NCBI GenBank assembly: GCA_009698445.1
Contig: WLQG01000001.1
Location: forward strand, 1 to 64,000
Length of the DNA: 64,000 nucleotides
Direction: 5' to 3'
Origin: Actinomycetota bacterium
Lineage (GTDB): Bacteria > Actinomycetota > Actinomycetes > Nanopelagicales > Nanopelagicaceae
A program made the translations under genes and the position numbers. Below the pieces are notes generated by a model. It did no database searches. It was not told where the DNA came from and saw only the letters and a list, made by a program, of their open reading frames with translations. Positions 37,744 through 46,258 of this stretch are shown here, piece by piece (within the stretch, counting starts at the first letter, position 1; each line of letters opens with the position of its first letter).

Positions 37744-38689
37744 TCTCTTGTCAAAAAGAAGTGTCCTAGCAGTTCCCGGCTCTAGCGAAAAAATGATTCA
37801 AAAAGCACGGCTATTGAATGCTGATGAAATATTCCTAGATTTAGAAGATTCAGTGTCGCTACCCGAAAAGGAATCTGCTAGGTCATTAGTCATTTCTGAA
37901 TTGAATAAGGGCGGTTTTAATTCAGCCTCAGTGGCTGTTCGGGTTAACGAACAAAACCAATCAATAGGAATCCAAGACATCGAAGAACTTATTACTAAAG
38001 CGCCTACTAAATTTTCTTCTATCATCATTCCTAAAGTTGAGACGTCACAACAAGTTACTGAGATTTGTCAGAGATTAACTGATTTAGAACTCTCACAAGG
38101 GTTGAATGATCAAACAAAAATTCAACTTCAAATTGAATCAGCACGTGGACTACTAAATGTTAAAGAAATAGCCAGTGCATGCGGGCGCACAATCTCCTTG
38201 ATTTTTGGCCCTGGTGACTTCGCGGCAAGTATGGGGATGCAGGTTTTGAATATCGGTGAGAACCCAGTCAATTATCCAGGTGAAGATGCATATCATCATG
38301 TCCTATTTTCAATACTTACTGCTGCACGCGCAAATGGTTTATTAGCAATCGATGGTCCCTTTAGCGATCTTGGAAATGAGCCTGGACTAAAACATAGGTC
38401 TCAATTATCTGCTTCCCTTGGCTACGATGGAAAGTGGGTTATTCACCCATCGCAAATAGAAGTAGTGAATTCTATTTTCACACCTAGTGAGGAAGTTTTC
38501 GAGAAATCTTCTAAAATTATTGCTCACTTTAACCGTTCGAATGCAACTGAAAAATCTGCGGGTGCCTTTTTATTCGAAGGGAAAATGATTGATGAGGCAA
38601 CTAGGAAAATGGCTGAAATGATTTATTCAAAAGGTATCGCTGCAGGTTTAAAGCCTTCTATGAATGGGGATAATAATGGCAAAGCATAA
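37730..38689 (+). CDS. CitE/HpcH-type CoA-ester lyase (malyl-/citramalyl-CoA lyase-like)
   Basis: RSVLAVPGSSEKMIQKA, IFLDLEDSV, LQIESARGL, WVIHPSQI; start refined. Confidence 0.9.
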   Translation: MTRINLLSKRSVLAVPGSSEKMIQKARLLNADEIFLDLEDSVSLPEKESARSLVISELNKGGFNSASVAVRVNEQNQSIGIQDIEELITKAPTKFSSIIIPKVETSQQVTEICQRLTDLELSQGLNDQTKIQLQIESARGLLNVKEIASACGRTISLIFGPGDFAASMGMQVLNIGENPVNYPGEDAYHHVLFSILTAARANGLLAIDGPFSDLGNEPGLKHRSQLSASLGYDGKWVIHPSQIEVVNSIFTPSEEVFEKSSKIIAHFNRSNATEKSAGAFLFEGKMIDEATRKMAEMIYSKGIAAGLKPSMNGDNNGKA

Positions 38690-39209
38690 AGCTGAACTGG
38701 GTAGATTTTATGAGGATTTTGTTGTTGGTGATTCGTATGAACATCCTTTTGGTCGTACCATCAGTGAGACTGATTGCACATGGTTTACACAATTAACATG
38801 TAATACAAACCAAAACCATTTTAATGCGCATCTGGCTCTTTCTAATCCGGTCTCAAATGGAAAAATAATTGTCAACTCTGGTCTTACTGTTGCCATTATC
38901 CTGGGCATTTCAGTTATTGATATGAGTCAAAATGCAGTGGCTAATTTGGGCTGGACTGACATTAAACTTACACACCCGGTCTATGTTGGGGACACTTTGT
39001 ATGCCGAAAGTATCTGCACAGAAGTTCGCGAATCTTCTTCAAAACCAAATATGGGAATTATTTCTATGTTCACTAGAGGGTTAAACCAGGATGGCATCGA
39101 AATAGTGACTTGGTTTAGAAGTGTCATGATTCCAAAGCGAAGTTCTGGAATTGGCCAGAATTATTTTCCTACGCCAAAATCTGGAGCAATTGAAGGGCGA
39201 ATGTCTTAA
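38676..39209 (+). CDS. MaoC-like hotdog hydratase (itaconyl/methylfumaryl-CoA hydratase-like)
   Basis: GRFYEDFVVGDSYEHPFGRTISETD, NTNQNHFNAH. Confidence 0.87.
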   Translation: MAKHKAELGRFYEDFVVGDSYEHPFGRTISETDCTWFTQLTCNTNQNHFNAHLALSNPVSNGKIIVNSGLTVAIILGISVIDMSQNAVANLGWTDIKLTHPVYVGDTLYAESICTEVRESSSKPNMGIISMFTRGLNQDGIEIVTWFRSVMIPKRSSGIGQNYFPTPKSGAIEGRMS

Positions 39210-39211
39210 GC

Positions 39212-40444
39212 ATGACTCTTGCATCACCAATACTTTCTGGTTTGAGAATTATTGAAGGATCGGCCTTTGTAGCTGCCCCTCTCGGTGGGCTTACTTTGGC
39301 TCAACTTGGAGCAGAAGTAATTCGCTTTGACCCCCTAAGTGGAGGGCTGGATTTCAAACGTTGGCCAATTACCAAATCTCATGCATCACTTTTTTGGGCT
39401 GGATTAAACCGTGGGAAGAAATCTATTCAAGTGGACCTCAAGAGCCAGAGAGGTAGAAAGTTAATATCTGACCTAATAACTTCGCCTGGCGAAGGATCTG
39501 GAATATTTCTCACGAATCTTGCCTCTAAAGATCAATTGAGTTATGAAGAACTTCGTAAGAAAAGATCTGACGTTATTGTAATTTCTTTAACTGGTAATTT
39601 TGATGGTTCAAGCGAAGTTGATTACACGGTGCATCCAGCATTTGGATACCCAATGATTACAGGGCCAAAAAATTCGGATTCGCCAACAAATAGTGTTCTG
39701 CCAACCTGGGATTTGATCCTTGGAAACCTTGTCGCAATTGCAATTTTAGCGGCAGAGCGAAAACGACGTCAGACAGGTGAAGGTGAATTTGTTTCGATTG
39801 CACTCTCAGATGTCGCATTGTCAGTTGTTGGTGCTCTAGGTCGACTATCACAAGCATATATTGGTGAAGAGATGATTGCCCAAGATGGAAATTACCTTTA
39901 TGGGTCTTTTGGTAAGAATTTTCTTACAGCAGATAAACAACAAATTATGCTAGTTGGTTTAACTTCTAGACAGTGGAATTCACTTACGACCGCACTTAAT
40001 ATAGAAAGTTCATTAAAGGAACTTGAAAAGGATTTAGCTGCCGATTTCCAAGATGAAGGGCAGCGATATGCGCATAGAGAATCGATAGCGCTCATCATAG
40101 AAAGAGTTGTTGCATCAAAAGAATTACAAGAATTAATTCCTATTTTTGTAGCCAATAAAGTGAGCTGGTCTAAATATCAAAGCTTTGAGGATTTGCTCAA
40201 TAATGATGCAAGGGCTTCTGATCAAAATCCTATTTTCTCTCTCCAGAACCAGCCAGGGGTAGGAACAACGCCAAATATTGCATCGCCAATAAGATTCCAA
40301 TTTAGCCGCAATCTAGAGCCAGAGATTGCGCCTTACTTTGGACAGCACACCGAGGAAGTCCTAAAGGAGATTCTAAATCTGAGCCCTGAAGAGCTTGATG
40401 ACTTGGTTAAGGAAAAAATCATAAAGAGAGATAACAGGGGGTAA
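39212..40444 (+). CDS. Family III CoA-transferase resembling 2-methylfumaryl-CoA isomerase (Mct)
   Basis: GLRIIEGSAFVAAPLGGLTLAQLGAEVIRFDPLSGGLDFKRWP; GNYLYGSFGKNF. Confidence 0.7.
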   Translation: MTLASPILSGLRIIEGSAFVAAPLGGLTLAQLGAEVIRFDPLSGGLDFKRWPITKSHASLFWAGLNRGKKSIQVDLKSQRGRKLISDLITSPGEGSGIFLTNLASKDQLSYEELRKKRSDVIVISLTGNFDGSSEVDYTVHPAFGYPMITGPKNSDSPTNSVLPTWDLILGNLVAIAILAAERKRRQTGEGEFVSIALSDVALSVVGALGRLSQAYIGEEMIAQDGNYLYGSFGKNFLTADKQQIMLVGLTSRQWNSLTTALNIESSLKELEKDLAADFQDEGQRYAHRESIALIIERVVASKELQELIPIFVANKVSWSKYQSFEDLLNNDARASDQNPIFSLQNQPGVGTTPNIASPIRFQFSRNLEPEIAPYFGQHTEEVLKEILNLSPEELDDLVKEKIIKRDNRG

Positions 40445-40447
40445 TCA

Positions 40448-40684
40448 GTGCAAACTAAAGTGAAGATGCCGAGAGTTGGCGAAAATGTTAATTCTGCTTT
40501 CGTGGTTGACATTAAAGTCCAACCCGGACAAGAAGTTAATATTGGTGACATATTGATATCGGTCGAGACGGACAAAGCAACCGTTGATATTGAATCTCCG
40601 GTCGCCGGTAGAGTTATAGAAGTCTTAGTAAAAATGGATGAAGAAATCGAACCCGGAGTACCTTATATAAGTATAGAAACTTGA
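40448..40684 (+). CDS. Free-standing lipoyl (biotinyl-lipoyl) domain protein, 78 aa
   Basis: Complete domain with ETDKATVDIESPVAGRV lipoylation motif and stop; no E2 catalytic domain attached. Confidence 0.88.
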   Translation: MQTKVKMPRVGENVNSAFVVDIKVQPGQEVNIGDILISVETDKATVDIESPVAGRVIEVLVKMDEEIEPGVPYISIET

Positions 40685-40688
40685 TAAA

Positions 40689-41417
40689 GTGAAAATAACG
40701 GTGACTGGTGCGGCCAGTGGAATAGGTAAAGCCACAGTTCTTAAGTTGCTTGATTCAGGCCATGATCTGATTGTTGTCGACCTACCGGGCGCAAATTTTG
40801 ATTTTTTGTCAGATTCAAAAGCTCAAATTATCTATGGCGATGTTTCTAATCAAGATGACAGAAACGCAATCATTGCCGCTTCTAAAGGCGTAGATGGATT
40901 AGTCAATGCTGCTGGGAAAATTGAAACTAAAAATCTCTCTGATTATTCAATTGCTGACATAAGGGAACTCTTTGCCATAAATTTCGAGTCAGTCTGGGAC
41001 TTAACTGCCAATATCGGAGCCACAATGCCTAGTGGAAGTGCAATTGTGAATTTAAGTTCTACCGGCGCAAAGGTTGTAACTAATTCTAATGTTGGTCCTT
41101 ATGCGGCAACCAAGGCTGCAGTTTTAAGTCTGACTAGAACTTTTGCTTTCGAGTTTGCTAAAAAAGGTGTAAGAGTCAATGCAATTTGCCCAGGACTTAT
41201 TGAAACACCTATGCAAACTAAAGTAAGTGAAGGCCTCGCTAAAGGTCAAAACCTACAAATTGGTGATGTCATCCAAAAGAGAGTTGAAATGATTCCACTA
41301 AATCGCTTTGGAACTGCTTTGGAATGCGCCAACTTAATTGTTTTTCTTCTTTCACCTGATTCCAGCTATATGACTGGGCAAGCAATAAACATAAGTGGCG
41401 GTTTGGTTACTTTTTAA
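40689..41417 (+). CDS. Short-chain dehydrogenase/reductase
   Basis: VTGAASGIGKATV, YAATKAA. Confidence 0.9.
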   Translation: MKITVTGAASGIGKATVLKLLDSGHDLIVVDLPGANFDFLSDSKAQIIYGDVSNQDDRNAIIAASKGVDGLVNAAGKIETKNLSDYSIADIRELFAINFESVWDLTANIGATMPSGSAIVNLSSTGAKVVTNSNVGPYAATKAAVLSLTRTFAFEFAKKGVRVNAICPGLIETPMQTKVSEGLAKGQNLQIGDVIQKRVEMIPLNRFGTALECANLIVFLLSPDSSYMTGQAINISGGLVTF

Positions 41418-42264
41418 CTGCATTCTTGCTGAGCTCTTGAGCAACAAATTTCCAATTAACAGGAATTGACTGCTGATTTGCGGTCGTTAATCCAGCCCAA
41501 ATTGTGCTCACTGTAAGCATGTCGATGGCGGATCTATTTTCATATTGAGAAAGAACCACACCGGCTAAAAATGAGTCGCCGGCACCAGTTGAATCAACTA
41601 CATCGATTTCCATAGCACGAATTGCGACCTCTTTGTCATCATGAAAAAGCGTAGAGCCATTCGCACCATCTGTAACAATGATTTTTGAAAACCTTGATTT
41701 AAATTTTTCTAATGTTTCAGGTCGATCTACTTCACCATTTGAAAGTACCAATATGTCTCCTGATATATCTTCGGCACTATTAAGACTATTAGAACCTATA
41801 ATCGTTGTGCAGATCCCACTTATTTCCTGGAGCATAGGAAAAAAAGCATCTACCCAAAACGGCCATACAACAATGTCGCCTGGTTTGACTGGAAGTGAGA
41901 GGGAAGAAATTTTCGCAAGTAAATTCTTCTCCATTCCAATCATTGTTCTTTCACCAGATTTTTCTACAAGAATAGTTACATGCGGAGAAGGCGAATCAAA
42001 AGTCTGAATATATTTTGATGATAGACCACTTTCTGAAATTGCTTCTCTTAGATTTGATCCCACAGAATCGTTCCCAACATATCCAACTAGATTGACTGGG
42101 AGGTCAGCGCTCTTAATTCCAGAAGCCACGTTGAAACCTTGTCCTCCAGCTCGTTCATGATGAGAGTTCGCGTGCAGGAATCTTCCTGAAGTCGGGATTT
42201 GCGGTACATATAGGACTGTGTCCCAGGCTATTGGACCTATCACCCAAATGGAGGCTGAATTCAT
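41407..42264 (-). CDS. PfkB/ribokinase family sugar kinase
   Basis: ERAGGQGFNVASGI, DSTGAGDSFLAGV. Confidence 0.9.
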   Translation of the reverse strand: MNSASIWVIGPIAWDTVLYVPQIPTSGRFLHANSHHERAGGQGFNVASGIKSADLPVNLVGYVGNDSVGSNLREAISESGLSSKYIQTFDSPSPHVTILVEKSGERTMIGMEKNLLAKISSLSLPVKPGDIVVWPFWVDAFFPMLQEISGICTTIIGSNSLNSAEDISGDILVLSNGEVDRPETLEKFKSRFSKIIVTDGANGSTLFHDDKEVAIRAMEIDVVDSTGAGDSFLAGVVLSQYENRSAIDMLTVSTIWAGLTTANQQSIPVNWKFVAQELSKNAVKK

Positions 42265-42323
42265 AAATAGGACTCTATTCCAGTTTTGTTCTTGCTGTAG
42301 GTAATAACTGGTAATTTTGTACT

Positions 42324-43622
42324 ATGTCCCAAAGTCAAGTACCTAATAATTTACTGGGAAGTCCACTCGGAAAAAATGCGTTCATCGGAGATTTTGATAG
42401 CGAGTTATCAAGTACCGAAATTACTGAATTCATTGTCAGGGCATTAAAGTCAATCGATTTCACTGGCAAGAATGTAACTCTTGTTGTACCCGACGCCACG
42501 CGCTCTTGTCCCTTACCAACAATTTTACCTATCTTTTACGAGGCAATCTCTCCTGGTGCAAATTCTCTGACTGCACTCATTGCATTAGGCACACATGCTC
42601 CTATGACCCCAGAAGCAATCGATAAATTCTTAGCGGGGGAAAATCAAACAACTAATCAAAAATATCCAACGATGAAAATTTATAATCATGAGTGGTGGGA
42701 ACCTTCAACTTTTACACACTTGGGTTCAATAACTGCAGAAGAAATTACAAAAATCTCTTTGGGCCAGATTACCTCTGAAGTGCCAGTTTCCATAAATAGA
42801 CATGTCACCGAATCCGATTTAGTCATAATCATCGGTCCTGTTTTTCCACACGAAGTTGTTGGCTTTAGCGGCGGAGCAAAATACCTATTTCCAGGTGTAT
42901 CAGGTGAAGAAATGATCGATTACTCTCATTGGCTTGGGGCAATAATTTCAAGTGCAGAAATTATTGGTACTTTAGGAATTACTCCAGTTCGCGAAATGAT
43001 TAATCTCGCTGCAAGCAAAATTGAAGTTCCGCTTCTTGCACTGTGTCTTGTTGTAGAAACTGGTACCAGTACTATTTCATCTCTTTCCTTTGGTGCCCCC
43101 CATACTGCCTGGGAGTACGCTTCTGCTGTTTCGGCAAGAAAGCATATTAAGTTCTTGGACAAACCAGTTAAGCGAGTAGTCTCAATAATGCCATCGCGGT
43201 ATCAAGATATTTGGACTGCTGCAAAAGGTATGTATAAAGTTGAACCAATCATTGAAGACGGTGGTGAAGTTATTCTTTTTGCCCCTCACATAACTGAGTT
43301 TTCTATTACTCATAAAGAGCTTGAGGATATTGGGTACCACTGCCGAGAATATTTCTCATCACAAATGGACAAATTTGCAGATGTATCAAAAACTCTTATG
43401 GCTCACTCATCACATTTGAGAGGAGCTGGAAGTTTTTCTGCCTCTCAAGGGGAGCAATGCAGAATCACAGTGACACTTTCAACAGGAATCTCAAAAGAGA
43501 GAACTGAAGCAATGAACCTGAAATATCTAGATCCTTCTTTATTTAACTTGTCGGACTATGAAAATAATTCAGAGGTTTTGGTCAACCACAATGCGGGTGA
43601 AATTCTTTATAGATTAAACTAG
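42324..43622 (+). CDS. LarA family (nickel-pincer racemase/epimerase-like) protein
   Basis: VPDATRSCPLP, ALGTHAPMTPEAI, IGPVFPHEVVGFSGGAKYLFPGVSGEEMID. Confidence 0.85.
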   Translation: MSQSQVPNNLLGSPLGKNAFIGDFDSELSSTEITEFIVRALKSIDFTGKNVTLVVPDATRSCPLPTILPIFYEAISPGANSLTALIALGTHAPMTPEAIDKFLAGENQTTNQKYPTMKIYNHEWWEPSTFTHLGSITAEEITKISLGQITSEVPVSINRHVTESDLVIIIGPVFPHEVVGFSGGAKYLFPGVSGEEMIDYSHWLGAIISSAEIIGTLGITPVREMINLAASKIEVPLLALCLVVETGTSTISSLSFGAPHTAWEYASAVSARKHIKFLDKPVKRVVSIMPSRYQDIWTAAKGMYKVEPIIEDGGEVILFAPHITEFSITHKELEDIGYHCREYFSSQMDKFADVSKTLMAHSSHLRGAGSFSASQGEQCRITVTLSTGISKERTEAMNLKYLDPSLFNLSDYENNSEVLVNHNAGEILYRLN

Positions 43623-43730
43623 GCCAGCTTTTGAGGGTAATTAAGCCTTGTATATTGCACTGTCATTAACTTGTTCAGCACCAGCAAGAGGCGCTCAGTA
43701 CTTGCGCTTAAATTGATAAGCTCTTACTGG

Positions 43731-43812
43731 TGGCGGGTGAAGGATTTGAACCTTCGAAGGCAGAGCCGGGGGATTTACAGTCCCCTCCCATTGGCCGCTC
43801 GGGCAACCCGCC
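43731..43812 (-). tRNA. tRNA-Tyr (anticodon GTA)
   Basis: Reverse complement ggcgggttgcccgagcggcc...gactgtaaatcccccggc...ccttcgaaggttcaaatccttcacccgcca, long variable arm. Confidence 0.93.
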
Positions 43813-43918
43813 AAGGTCGAACAAGTACTGCGGCAATTATGGATAGTGCGAAGGGTAAGGATACCTTAGGACAGTAGGCGTACAAACCGCCTTTTCCTTG
43901 AACAGAAGGGCCGAAACC

Positions 43919-44410
43919 ATGGCAGCAGATGCAAGTTTTGACGTAACCTCCAAGATTGATCGCATGGAGCTCGATAACGCTATAAATCAGGCGATTCGAG
44001 AGATTGATACTCGTTTTGATTTCAAAAATACCGGGTCAAAAATTGAACTTGAGGGTGAAAAGATTTTAATTGAAGCCGATACAGAAGAGCGTGCAAAAGC
44101 AGCCCTTGATGTGGTTAAAGACAAGATGATTAAGCGTGGAGTTTCACTCAAGCACTTAGATGCTGGAACCCCACAGCTGAGCGGAAAAATTTACAAAATT
44201 TCTGCACCATTAAAGGAAGGCATCTCAACTGAGAATGCCAAAAAAATTGCAAAGTTAGTACGCGACGAAGGTCCTAAATCAGTAAAAACACAGATCCAAG
44301 GCGATGAACTGCGCGTCACATCAAAGAGCCGTGATGATCTGCAGGACACTATGGCAATGATCAAAGATGGTGGCTGGGATTTCGCAGTTCAATTTACGAA
44401 CTTTAGATAA
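43919..44410 (+). CDS. YajQ family nucleotide-binding protein
   Basis: [38 protein letters not shown]. Confidence 0.93.
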   Translation: MAADASFDVTSKIDRMELDNAINQAIREIDTRFDFKNTGSKIELEGEKILIEADTEERAKAALDVVKDKMIKRGVSLKHLDAGTPQLSGKIYKISAPLKEGISTENAKKIAKLVRDEGPKSVKTQIQGDELRVTSKSRDDLQDTMAMIKDGGWDFAVQFTNFR

Positions 44411-45301
44411 TTGAGTAAATATAAGCTCGGCCTAGTTTATGGCTTCAGTGCATATTTCTTTTGGGGCTTTCTGCCTATCTATTGGAAGCATATTCATAAC
44501 GCCTCATCTTTTGAAATTCTTGCCAATCGAGGAATCTGGTCACTTGTTATGTGTACCTTACTTCTAATGTTGCGTAAGGAATTAAAAAGTACTTTCCTCA
44601 TCATCAAATCGAAGAGAATGTTTTCAATACTCGCGATTTCATCTGGATTACTCACCATAAATTGGGGAGTATTTATCTGGGCAGTTGGTGCTGACAGAGT
44701 TGTCGAAAGCGCATTGGGATATTACATAGCACCCTTACTCAATGTGTTATTTGGTATTTTAATTTTTAGGGAATCTCTGCGATTTTTGCAATGGGTAGCT
44801 GTAGGACTTGGCGCCACTTCCGTACTTATTCTCACAGTTGAATATCACCACTTCCCTTGGATTGCGCTCTTACTGGCACTTTCATGGGGAACATACAGTT
44901 TGGTTAAAAAACGAATTGATCTTGGAGCCCTTGAATCACTGACCATAGAGACTCTAATTGCGTTCATCCCAAATTTGGCATTCCTTTTCTACATTCAGGG
45001 GCAAGGAACAGCACAGTTTGGTCAAGGTTTAATGGTGACAACGCTGCTTTGTCTTGCTGGAGTAGCAACCGTAATTCCACTGTTGCTTTTCAATGGGGCA
45101 ATAGTGCGGTTACCACTATCCACCTTAGGATTACTCCAATACATAACTCCAACTATTTTTTATTTATTAGGCGTCTTTTTGTTTAACGAGGACATGTCTA
45201 GTGGAAAAGTTATGGGGTTTGCATTTATTTGGGCGGCGCTAATTGCTTTGAGTGCAGATTTAGTTCGATCAAGCAGATCGGTCGATAACCGCGTCGCATA
45301 G
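44411..45301 (+). CDS. rarD: EamA/RarD family transporter
   Basis: GLVYGFSAYFFWGFLPIYWK; ten-TM EamA pattern; TTG start. Confidence 0.88.
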   Translation: MSKYKLGLVYGFSAYFFWGFLPIYWKHIHNASSFEILANRGIWSLVMCTLLLMLRKELKSTFLIIKSKRMFSILAISSGLLTINWGVFIWAVGADRVVESALGYYIAPLLNVLFGILIFRESLRFLQWVAVGLGATSVLILTVEYHHFPWIALLLALSWGTYSLVKKRIDLGALESLTIETLIAFIPNLAFLFYIQGQGTAQFGQGLMVTTLLCLAGVATVIPLLLFNGAIVRLPLSTLGLLQYITPTIFYLLGVFLFNEDMSSGKVMGFAFIWAALIALSADLVRSSRSVDNRVA

Positions 45302-46258
45302 CGACATCAATGCACCTGTTGCATCGCATACAGGTAATGGACCAAGGGCAGTTCGGGCTTCTCTAGCAACTTGTAATAACTGTTCGCGAGATTCACCAAG
45401 GGCATTGTGATTGCGAAGCTCTACTAGAACCTGTTGAACAGTTGCCTCATCCTCAATTGGTGCCGATAAAAGCTGTTGTAGTTCGCGGTCAGAAGAATCA
45501 GTGGACTTCATAACATTGAGCGTGACTAACGTTGGTACCCCTTCACGCAAATCAGTCCCAGGGGTTTTTCCAGATTGATTTGATTCACTCGCAATATCAA
45601 TAACGTCATCGGCGAGCTGAAATGCAACACCAATCTTTTCACCAAATTTTGTAACAGTCTCGGTAATTTCTGCAGGTGCACCAGAGACCATTCCGCCATA
45701 TCTGGCAGATGCCGCAATTAGCGATCCCGTTTTATCTGCAACAACTTTTAAGTAATGTTCTAATGGATCTTGGCCTGGATTAGGTCCTTGAGTTTCCATG
45801 ATTTGACCAATTACAAGACGTTCAAAAGTGCGAGCCTGTAAACGAACCGCTGCAGGACCAAGATCTGCCAATAGATCAGATGATTTTGCAAAGAGAAAAT
45901 CTCCCGTCAAAATTGCAATTGTGTTTCCCCAACGCATGTTTGCACTTTCAACCCCGCGGCGAAGTGGAGCTTCATCCATAACATCATCATGATAAAGCGT
46001 TGCTAGATGGGTAATTTCACACGCTACTGCTGCGGCGATTATCTCTTTTCGTGTTGGGTCACCATATTGCGAAGTCAGAAGAGTTAAAAGTGGGCGCAAA
46101 CGCTTTCCGCCAGCGGCAACTAAGTGGTGGGCGGTCTCGTCAACAAATGGATACTCACTGCGGGTATGGCTTCGAAGAAGTGATTCAACTTCTGCCATCT
46201 GTGCGACCAGAGTTGCTTCCAACTCTGGTGCAACATTTGGAATACCAAAAGAGGACAT
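45269..46258 (-). CDS. Polyprenyl diphosphate synthase
   Basis: LYHDDVMDEAPLRRG and FQLADDVIDI aspartate-rich motifs. Confidence 0.93.
   Translation of the reverse strand: MSSFGIPNVAPELEATLVAQMAEVESLLRSHTRSEYPFVDETAHHLVAAGGKRLRPLLTLLTSQYGDPTRKEIIAAAVACEITHLATLYHDDVMDEAPLRRGVESANMRWGNTIAILTGDFLFAKSSDLLADLGPAAVRLQARTFERLVIGQIMETQGPNPGQDPLEHYLKVVADKTGSLIAASARYGGMVSGAPAEITETVTKFGEKIGVAFQLADDVIDIASESNQSGKTPGTDLREGVPTLVTLNVMKSTDSSDRELQQLLSAPIEDEATVQQVLVELRNHNALGESREQLLQVAREARTALGPLPVCDATGALMSLCDAVIDRSA

Noticed and set aside
42265-42323. LacI-type operator in the PfkB/LarA divergent region
   Set aside because: No match to TTAGTCAACCGATTGACTAA; only a weak ccagtt...aactgg dyad, so membership of the LacI regulon is unproven.
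43696-43830. 9-bp inverted repeat cagtacttg / caagtactg flanking tRNA-Tyr as an attachment site
   Set aside because: Short, inverted rather than direct, no integrase nearby; may only extend the tRNA precursor stem.
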